From: Actibacterium sp. MT2.3-13A
GTDB lineage: Bacteria > Pseudomonadota > Alphaproteobacteria > Rhodobacterales > Rhodobacteraceae
DNA length: 64,000 nt
Reading direction: 5' to 3'
Assembly: GCF_018139985.1 (NCBI RefSeq)
Contig: NZ_JAGSOU010000006.1
Coordinates: 62,001-126,000, forward strand
The translations under genes and the position numbers were made by a program. Shown piece by piece: positions 57,300 to 64,000 of the stretch. The notes beneath the pieces are model-generated. The model ran no database searches, was not told the origin of the DNA, and saw only the letters and a list, made by a program, of their open reading frames with translations. The first letter of the stretch is position 1; every line of letters begins with the position of its first letter.

Positions 57300-57770
57300 T
57301 CAAAGCTCCTCTTCGATCAGGTAGTCTTCCCAGTCTTCGACCGGCACGTCCATCTCGGGCACGGTCCAGCCGCGCACCGACTGGCCGGCCCTGTGCACGC
57401 TTTCCGAATCGCCCGAGATCAGCGGGTGCCAGTCGTAGAGCGGCTTGCCCTCGTGCAGCAGCCGATAGGCGCAGGTGGCGGGCATGAAATAGGCGATCTC
57501 GCCGATGTTGCGGGGCGTCAGCACCACGCATTCGGGCACGATCTGCTTGCGCACCTCGTAATGGGCGCAGCGGCAGGTCTCGTCATCCAGCAGGCGGCAG
57601 GCGACGCGGGTAAAGACGACCTCGCCGGTCTCCTCGTCCTCGAGCTTGTTCAGGCAGCATTTGCCGCAGCCGTCGCACAGCGCCTCCCACTCCTTTGGGG
57701 TGAGGTTCTTCAGCGGCACGCGCTCCCAGAAATCGGGGCGCAGCCCGTCGCGTTGGATGGGGTCTTTCAT
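57300..57770 (-). CDS. YcgN/UPF0260 family cysteine-cluster protein
   Basis: 156 residues with a C32-x-x-C35-x-x-C38-C39 cluster (CDGCGKCCL), further cysteines in ETCRCAHY and FMPATCAYRL, and HPLISGDSESVHRAG. This is the YcgN/YkgJ-type zinc- or iron-chelating family. ATG 57770 is chosen; 70 codons of frame upstream overlap ribF on the same strand and do not resemble the family. It is three bases upstream of the aldolase start, so the two are co-transcribed. Confidence 0.9.
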   Translation of the reverse strand: MKDPIQRDGLRPDFWERVPLKNLTPKEWEALCDGCGKCCLNKLEDEETGEVVFTRVACRLLDDETCRCAHYEVRKQIVPECVVLTPRNIGEIAYFMPATCAYRLLHEGKPLYDWHPLISGDSESVHRAGQSVRGWTVPEMDVPVEDWEDYLIEEEL

Positions 57771-57811
57771 GGGGCGGAGCCTAGCGGTTTGCGGTGGAAA
57801 GGAAAGGGGGA

Positions 57812-58750
57812 TCAGAGCCTGGCGAGGATCGCGCGGGCGCGGGCGCAATCGGCCTCCATCTGGGCGATCAGGGCATCGAGACTGTCGAACTTTTCCTCCG
57901 GGCGCAGGAACTCGACCAGGGCGACGGACAGGTGGGTGCCGTAGAGATCGCCATCGAAATCGAACAGGTAGGTCTCGCAATTGGCCACGGTGTGCCCGAA
58001 CATCGGGCGCACCCCCACCGAGGCGGCGCCGCGATAGCTGCCCTTGTGCGGGCCGGACAGCACGTCGACCAGCACCGCATAGATGCCGAAGCGCGGCGGG
58101 TGCAGCCCGGTGATGGACATGTTGGCGGTGGGAAAGCCCAGGTCTCGGCCGCGCTTGTCGCCGTCGATAACCGCGCCTTCGATCCGGTGCCAGTGGCCCA
58201 GCATGGCCGCCGCGTCGCGCGGGCGGCCCTCGCTCAGCGCAGTGCGGATCGCGGTGGAGGACACCGCGCCGCTGTTATGCTCCAGCAGCTTGGCCAGCGT
58301 CACGCCGAAGCCCATCTCGCGGCCGAAACGCGCCAGGTCCTGCGCGGTGCCCTTGCGCCCCTTGCCGAAGCAGAAGTCGGCGCCCACCACCACATGGCTC
58401 AGGCCCAGCCCCCCGGCGATGACCTCGCGGGCGAACTCCTCGGCGCTGAGCCCGGCGAGTTCGGCGTCGAAGGGCAACTGGTAGAGGTGGTCGACGCCGA
58501 GCTTGGCCAGCCGGTTCGATTTGGCCTCGGCATTCATCAGCCGAAAGGGCGGCGCGTCGGGGGCGAAGAATTCGCGCGGGTGCGGCTCGAAGGTGACGAT
58601 GCCCAGCGGCGCGCCGGCTTTTCCGGCCTGTTCGCGGGCGATGTCGATCACCGCCTGGTGGCCGCGGTGCACCCCGTCGAAATTGCCGATCGCGGCGCTG
58701 GCGCCGCGATCCTCGGGGGGCAGGTCCGTCCATTTGGTGTAGGTCTTCAT
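57812..58750 (-). CDS. ribF: Bifunctional riboflavin kinase/FAD synthetase
   Basis: 312 residues: an N-terminal FMN adenylyltransferase domain with GNFDGVHRGH at 22-31 and SSTAIRTALSEG near 168-179, then the C-terminal flavokinase with GRDLGFPTANM and GVRPMFG. Makes FMN and FAD. Minus-strand operon with the MaoC gene upstream (30-base gap) and the YcgN-like gene downstream. Confidence 0.96.
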   Translation of the reverse strand: MKTYTKWTDLPPEDRGASAAIGNFDGVHRGHQAVIDIAREQAGKAGAPLGIVTFEPHPREFFAPDAPPFRLMNAEAKSNRLAKLGVDHLYQLPFDAELAGLSAEEFAREVIAGGLGLSHVVVGADFCFGKGRKGTAQDLARFGREMGFGVTLAKLLEHNSGAVSSTAIRTALSEGRPRDAAAMLGHWHRIEGAVIDGDKRGRDLGFPTANMSITGLHPPRFGIYAVLVDVLSGPHKGSYRGAASVGVRPMFGHTVANCETYLFDFDGDLYGTHLSVALVEFLRPEEKFDSLDALIAQMEADCARARAILARL

Positions 58751-58780
58751 CGGCTCCCGGCGTGCCGGGGCCCGGCACCG

Positions 58781-59242
58781 TCAGTCAAACTTGCGGCTGG
58801 GCGCCAGAACCAGCGCCTCGCCCTTCAGGACGACCGTATCGCCCACCAGACAGTGACAATCAAGGGCGACCCGGCGTTTGGCGTGTTCGATATCCTTGAC
58901 CACCACCTCGGCGAAGACCACGTCGCCGGGACGCACGGGGGCGAGGAAGGTCAGCGACTGCTTCATGTAGATCGTGCCGTGGCCCGGAAGTTGTTCGCCG
59001 ATCACCGCCGAGATCAGCCCCGCGGTCAGCATGCCATGCGCGATGCGCCCCTCGAAGATCGTGTCCTGCGCGTAGGACTCGTCCAGGTGCACCGGGTTGC
59101 GGTCGGTGGAGACCTCGGCGAAAAGTTCGATGTCGCGGTCGGTGATCCGCTTGCGGATATGGCGGCGCATTCCGATCTCGATATCCTCGATGCAGATCGT
59201 TCCGCGAGGCATGTTGTCCAGCATGGGCTCCCCCTTCGTCAT
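58781..59242 (-). CDS. MaoC-family (R)-specific enoyl-CoA hydratase-like dehydratase
   Basis: 153 residues of the hotdog fold with the hydratase-2 motif: AEVSTDRNPVHLDESYAQ and FEGRIAHGML give the catalytic Asp and His. Hydrates trans-2-enoyl-CoA to (R)-3-hydroxyacyl-CoA, for example feeding polyhydroxyalkanoate synthesis. ATG 59242 behind GAGGGGAC is preferred; ATG 59224 is possible. Confidence 0.9.
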   Translation of the reverse strand: MTKGEPMLDNMPRGTICIEDIEIGMRRHIRKRITDRDIELFAEVSTDRNPVHLDESYAQDTIFEGRIAHGMLTAGLISAVIGEQLPGHGTIYMKQSLTFLAPVRPGDVVFAEVVVKDIEHAKRRVALDCHCLVGDTVVLKGEALVLAPSRKFD

Positions 59243-59308
59243 GGCGTCCCCTCGGCGTGATGTTGCGGTGCAGCATAGGGGAACGGGCGGGGCGGTTCAA
59301 TTGTGAAA

Positions 59309-59354
59309 GCAATTTTGGGACCCAATGAGGTCAATGTGGCGCAATTTTGTTGCG
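59309..59354. promoter_or_regulatory. Repeat pair upstream of the MaoC gene, candidate operator
   Basis: GCAATTTTG occurs at 59309-59317 and again at 59341-59349, 32 bases apart (about three helical turns). The second copy is part of the inverted repeat CGCAA-TTTTG-TTGCG (59340-59354). The region is AT-rich for this genome and lies between the HAD and MaoC genes, where the MaoC promoter should be. Confidence 0.4.
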
Positions 59355-59374
59355 ATGAGAATTTTCGAGAGGGC

Positions 59375-60244
59375 TCAACGCAGGAAGCCGATCGCGTAGG
59401 TCGGAGAGAGCTTCTCCTCCGCCAGAAGCTCGGCAAGCGCCTCCGGGTCGGGCTGGCGGGTGGTGCGGGTCTCGGCGGCCGACAGCCCGCCGGTGATGAA
59501 CAGCACGTCCAGCTCCTCGCCGAGGGCGCCTGCCACATCGGTGTGCAGCCCGTCGCCGATGCACAGGATGTTGTCGTCCGAGACCTTGGCGATCTCGGCC
59601 AGCCGGCGGCGGGCGAGATCGTAGATCGGCGGGTGCGGCTTGCCGAAATAGAGCGATTCGCCGCCCATGTCGGCGTAGAGCTTGGCCAGCGCGCCGGCGC
59701 ACCATTCCCGCGTCTCGCCGCGGTCCACGACGATATCGGGGTTGGCGCAGAGCAGCTTCAGCCCCTTTTGCTTGGCCAGCAGGAATTCGGGCCGCATCAC
59801 CGCCGGGTCGGCGTTCGGGTCGAAGGGGCCGGTGCAGACGATGCCCTCGGCCTCGTCCAGCGGCACGCGGGTGATCTCCACCGGGTTCTTGATGATATGC
59901 AGCGGGTCGAAGAAGCTCAGGTCGTGGGGCTGGCCGATGAAATAGACCTTCCGCCCGACCGCGCCCTGATACATCGCGGCGCGCGCGCTGTCGCCGGAGG
60001 TGGTGATGGTGTCGTAGCTGTCCTGCGGCACGCCCAGCTTTTCGAGCTGCCGCGCCACGCTGGCGCGGTGGCGTGGCGCGTTGGTCAGCAGCACCACGAT
60101 GCCGCCGGCGCGGCGGTAGTCCTGCAGCGCGGCCACCGCCTCGGCGTAGGCGGTGTGGCCGTTGTGCACGCAGCCCCACAGATCGACGAACAGCGCATCG
60201 TATTGCGAGGAGACCTCGGCGAGGGAGTCGATGATGCGGGTCAT
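59375..60244 (-). CDS. HAD class IIA phosphatase (TIGR01459 type)
   Basis: 289 residues. Motif I is D21-L-W-G-C (Asp21 nucleophile) in LFVDLWGCVHNG; VVLLTNAPR is motif II, and DGLHTDVAGALGEELD is motif IV. This is the class IIA cap type (NagD/AraL/4-nitrophenylphosphatase-like). Substrate unknown. It stands alone; 288 bases upstream separate it from ppaC. Confidence 0.88.
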   Translation of the reverse strand: MTRIIDSLAEVSSQYDALFVDLWGCVHNGHTAYAEAVAALQDYRRAGGIVVLLTNAPRHRASVARQLEKLGVPQDSYDTITTSGDSARAAMYQGAVGRKVYFIGQPHDLSFFDPLHIIKNPVEITRVPLDEAEGIVCTGPFDPNADPAVMRPEFLLAKQKGLKLLCANPDIVVDRGETREWCAGALAKLYADMGGESLYFGKPHPPIYDLARRRLAEIAKVSDDNILCIGDGLHTDVAGALGEELDVLFITGGLSAAETRTTRQPDPEALAELLAEEKLSPTYAIGFLR

Positions 60245-60482
60245 GGGAAAGGGTCCTCCGGGCGGCTGTCACCGGCACATAACACTTCCTTCGGAAGGCG
60301 TGCAACGGCGCCGGGGCGCGACTGGGGTGAGGCCAAGCGGGGGGCGGCGGCCCGGCGCCTGCCGCCCGGGCGCCAGCCCCGGCAGCGCCTGACCCTCTCC
60401 CCGAGAGGGCGCCATTCGCGCCCAGCCAGGGTCGGGCGCCGCGCTCGTTTCCCCGCTCGGATACCGGATGGGGATGGCCAAC

Positions 60483-60509
60483 AAAAAAGGCGCCCCGGCG
60501 GGCGCCTTT
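60483..60509 (-). terminator. Rho-independent terminator of ppaC
   Basis: On the minus strand AAAGGCGCC (60509-60501) pairs with GGCGCCTTT (60494-60486) around a six-base loop, followed by a run of T (complement of A at 60483-60488). Located 23 bases after the ppaC stop. Confidence 0.92.
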
Positions 60510-60532
60510 CTCAACATTTCCGGCGTGGGGGA

Positions 60533-61453
60533 TCAGACCTTGAGGTTCGGGATGATCTGCTTTTTCCGGCTGACGACGCCGGGCAGGACCACCGTGTCGC
60601 CAGTCACATCGGCGCCGAAGGACTTGGTGGCCACGTCCTTGACCAGCTCGTTCGGCACCAGCAGGGTCGATTCCTCGTTCAGGATGTCGACGACGAAAAG
60701 CAGCACCTGATCGACGCCGTCTTCCTCGGCGACGGTGATCATGCTGTCCATCAGGCTGTCCTTGCGCGACAGCACCGTCGCGGGCGAGGTAGTCTCCAGA
60801 ACGCTGACGCGGAACTTGGTGCCGTCGACCTCGTATTCCTTCGAATCCATCCGCAGCAGTTCGGCGTCCGAGAAGGCCGAGACGTCGGATTTCGCCGCGA
60901 ACATCTCGGCGGCGTAGTCGGGGATGCTGACGCCCAGCTCGCCGGCCAGCTTCTCGGACACGGCGCGGTCAACGTCGGTGGTGGTGGGCGAGCGGAATTC
61001 CAGCGTGTCGGACAGGATGCAGCTCAGCATCGCGCCCTTGATGGCTTCCGGCATTTTCGCGGCATCGTCGCCCATCAGGTCATACATGATGGTGGCGGTG
61101 CAGGCGACCGGGCGGATGGTGATCTCGATCGGGGATTTGGTCTTCAGGCCGCCCTGCAGCAGGTGGTGGTCGATCACCGCCTGGACATTGGCCTCGTTGA
61201 TCGAGGCGGGCAGTTCGGCGACGTTGTTGGTGTCCACGATCACCACGTCATCCCCGGCGCTGACATCGGCGATGATCGCGGGCTGCTCGAAGCCCCAGCG
61301 CTCCAGCACGAACTTGGCTTCGGTGTTGGGCTCGCCCAGCAGCTTGGCCTCGGCGGGGGTGCCCTTGATCTCGGACAGGTACCAGGCCCAGATCAGCGGC
61401 GAGCCGGTGGAATCGGTGTCGGGGGATTTGTGGCCGAATACTTTGATGGTCAT
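60533..61453 (-). CDS. ppaC: Manganese-dependent inorganic pyrophosphatase (family II)
   Basis: 306 residues of the DHH family: H8 and D12/D14 in GHKSPDTDS, D74 in VDTNN, DHH at 95-97 and a C-terminal DHHA2 domain (SRKKQIIP). Hydrolyses pyrophosphate to drive biosynthesis. ATG 61453; the frame has six further codons upstream to TTG 61471 without support. Divergent from the DUF2161 gene. Confidence 0.94.
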   Translation of the reverse strand: MTIKVFGHKSPDTDSTGSPLIWAWYLSEIKGTPAEAKLLGEPNTEAKFVLERWGFEQPAIIADVSAGDDVVIVDTNNVAELPASINEANVQAVIDHHLLQGGLKTKSPIEITIRPVACTATIMYDLMGDDAAKMPEAIKGAMLSCILSDTLEFRSPTTTDVDRAVSEKLAGELGVSIPDYAAEMFAAKSDVSAFSDAELLRMDSKEYEVDGTKFRVSVLETTSPATVLSRKDSLMDSMITVAEEDGVDQVLLFVVDILNEESTLLVPNELVKDVATKSFGADVTGDTVVLPGVVSRKKQIIPNLKV

Positions 61454-61604
61454 GGGGATATTCCGTCTCAAGCTGCGTAAATCGCGGCCCTTATAGGCGC
61501 GCGGGGGGCGCTTGTCACGCGGGCACTGGCCTTGCCGGCAAGGCGTTGCTGCAATGCAGCATCACCCGGCTTGCGTCCGGCCGCCGGGCAGGGAAAAGTG
61601 GGGC

Positions 61605-62285
61605 ATGGCCACGCTGAAAGAGACCGACCTTTATCCGCCGATCAAGACCTTCCTCGAGGGGCAGGGCTACGAGGTGAAAGCCGAGATCGGCGCCGCCGAC
61701 CTGGTGGCCTGCCGGGACGGGGAGGAGCCGGTGATCGTCGAGCTCAAGACCGCCTTCTCGCTGGCCTTGGTGCACCAGGGGGTCGAGCGGCAGGCGCTGA
61801 GCGATTGCGTCTACCTGGCGGTGCCGCGCGGGGCGGGGCGGCGCTTCGACAAGGCGCTGGCGGCGAACCTGGCGCTGTGCCGGCGGCTGGGGTTGGGCCT
61901 GCTGACGGTGCGGCTGCGCGACGGCTTCGTCGAGCCGCATCTCGACCCCGGCCCCTATCGCCCGCGCATTTCGACTCCGAAACGCGCGCGGCTTTTGCGC
62001 GAATTCGCGCGCCGGGCGGGCGACCCCAACACGGGCGGCGCCTCGCGGGCGCGGCTGGTCACCGCCTACCGGCAGGACGCCCTGCGCTGCGCGGCGCATC
62101 TGGGGCAGGCGGGGCCAACGAAAGGGGCGGCGGTCGCCGCCGCCGCCGGTGTGCCGCGCGCGACCCGGATCATGGCCGACGATCACTATGGCTGGTTCGC
62201 GCGCGTCGCCACCGGCATCTACGACCTGACCCCGGCCGGGCGCGCGGCGCTGGGCCAGTATGCCGAGGTCCTGCGCGGGCTCTGA
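61605..62285 (+). CDS. DUF2161 protein, PD-(D/E)XK nuclease-like
   Basis: 226 residues. The N-terminal half has D32 in GAADLVA and E46-x-K48 in VIVELKTAF, the D..ExK signature of PD-(D/E)XK phosphodiesterase folds. The C-terminal half (about 145-226) is basic and resembles a winged-helix DNA-binding part (AAVAAAAGVPRATRIM). ATG 61605 behind AGGGAAAAG; the 31-residue frame before it is doubtful. Function unproven; DNA or RNA cleavage is an inference from the motif. Confidence 0.75.
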   Translation: MATLKETDLYPPIKTFLEGQGYEVKAEIGAADLVACRDGEEPVIVELKTAFSLALVHQGVERQALSDCVYLAVPRGAGRRFDKALAANLALCRRLGLGLLTVRLRDGFVEPHLDPGPYRPRISTPKRARLLREFARRAGDPNTGGASRARLVTAYRQDALRCAAHLGQAGPTKGAAVAAAAGVPRATRIMADDHYGWFARVATGIYDLTPAGRAALGQYAEVLRGL

Positions 62286-62314
62286 GGATCGTGAAAATTT
62301 TGCCGGACGGGCAG

Positions 62315-62343
62315 TTGACAGCCCGGGCAGGCTTGCCTAGCTA
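62315..62343 (+). promoter_or_regulatory. Sigma-70 promoter of groESL
   Basis: TTGACA (62315-62320), 17-base spacer, TAGCTA (62338-62343). The CIRCE element begins eight bases after the -10, so it lies at the transcription start, where HrcA can block initiation. Confidence 0.75.
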
Positions 62344-62350
62344 CGGCACA

Positions 62351-62377
62351 TTAGCACTCGATGTAGGTGAGTGCTAA
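62351..62377. promoter_or_regulatory. CIRCE operator (HrcA binding site)
   Basis: Perfect consensus TTAGCACTC (62351-62359), nine bases, GAGTGCTAA (62369-62377). HrcA, folded by GroEL, represses groESL by binding CIRCE; this gives heat-shock feedback control. 37 bases before the groES ATG. Confidence 0.98.
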
Positions 62378-62414
62378 CAGTCACGCAAAACCTCGAACGA
62401 AGGAGCGTTCCGAA

Positions 62415-62702
62415 ATGGCATTTACTCCGCTGCACGACCGGGTTCTGGTCGAACGCGTTGAAAGCGACGAGAAAACCGCCGGTGGTCTGATCATCCCCGA
62501 CAGCGCCAAAGAAAAGCCCGCCGAAGGCATCGTTGTTGCCGTGGGTGCCGGCGCCAAGGACGAAAGCGGTGCGCGCATCGCGATGGACGTCAAGGAAGGC
62601 GACAAGATCCTGTTCGGCAAATGGTCGGGCACCGAGGTCACCGTCGACGGCAAAGAGCTGTTGATCATGAAGGAAAGCGACATCCTGGGCATCATCGCCT
62701 AA
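62415..62702 (+). CDS. groES: Co-chaperonin GroES
   Basis: 95 residues: [27 protein letters not shown] start, mobile loop included, and ESDILGII end. Lid of the GroEL chamber. ATG 62415 after AAGGAGCG; 16 codons of frame upstream begin inside the CIRCE arm and are not real. Confidence 0.98.
   Translation: MAFTPLHDRVLVERVESDEKTAGGLIIPDSAKEKPAEGIVVAVGAGAKDESGARIAMDVKEGDKILFGKWSGTEVTVDGKELLIMKESDILGIIA

Positions 62703-64000
<1,298 letters not shown>

Overview
The window looks like chromosome of a high-GC Rhodobacterales (Roseobacter/Rhodobacteraceae-type) alphaproteobacterium. The pointers are a five-gene atpHAGDC F1 operon with no F0 genes beside it, a perfect CIRCE element before groESL, and Rhodobacterales-type neighbours (extensin-like, DUF2125, Hint-domain, LpxR-like, TIGR01459 HAD and manganese pyrophosphatase genes). 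This assignment is inferred from protein resemblance and gene order; no database search was run.

Bases 1 to about 31,200 are an accessory catabolic region built around three ABC importers. (i) 1-6213: the end of a ribose-type ATPase, its permease and binding protein, then an iron-type alcohol dehydrogenase, an aldehyde dehydrogenase and an AbgA-like amidohydrolase. (ii) 6584-17010: CoA-transferase, enolase-superfamily dehydratase, two dipeptide-type ATPases, NAD-dependent epimerase, RidA, creatininase-family amidohydrolase, then the peptide-type binding protein and two permeases. A GntR/FCD repressor faces away at 17052-17771. Divergent from it run a cupin, a ThDP enzyme, a 119-codon remnant of an aldehyde dehydrogenase, an aldose 1-dehydrogenase and an SMP-30 lactonase (to 22723). 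(iii) 23032-29226: ROK regulator, single-domain sugar ABC ATPase, binding protein, permease, SDR, a 48-codon ORF and a SelA-like PLP enzyme, converging on a minus-strand PfkB kinase/SIS-domain pair. These genes suggest uptake and oxidation, dehydration, deamidation or phosphorylation of sugars, sugar acids and amino-sugar conjugates. No substrate can be read from the sequence.

A gene-poor 485-base stretch (31186-31670) separates this from core chromosome: LpxR-like lipid A deacylase, Hint protein, rpsD with a structured leader, two small membrane proteins, hisC-tyrA-extensin-like operon, DUF2125, ChaC, and a non-flagellar MotA/MotB-like stator pair with a very long coiled coil. Then come a minus-strand gloB, clpA, M23 peptidase group, a methyltransferase, atpHAGDC, an H-type lectin-like gene, prs, a DsbA-fold isomerase, a minus-strand run (threonine aldolase, YcgN-like, ribF, MaoC dehydratase, HAD phosphatase, ppaC), a PD-(D/E)XK-like DUF2161 gene and groES-groEL, the last cut by the window end.

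Themes: heavy translational coupling (ATGA, GTGA and TTGA overlaps); strong stem-loops directly after all three binding-protein genes; and convergent genes whose stop codons overlap or form tiny palindromes. The best candidates for undescribed biology are the creatininase/RidA/epimerase/dehydratase pathway with its dipeptide-type transporter, the SIS/PfkB/SelA-like amino-sugar module, the 41-bp nested operator at 6480-6520 and the long-stalk stator pair.
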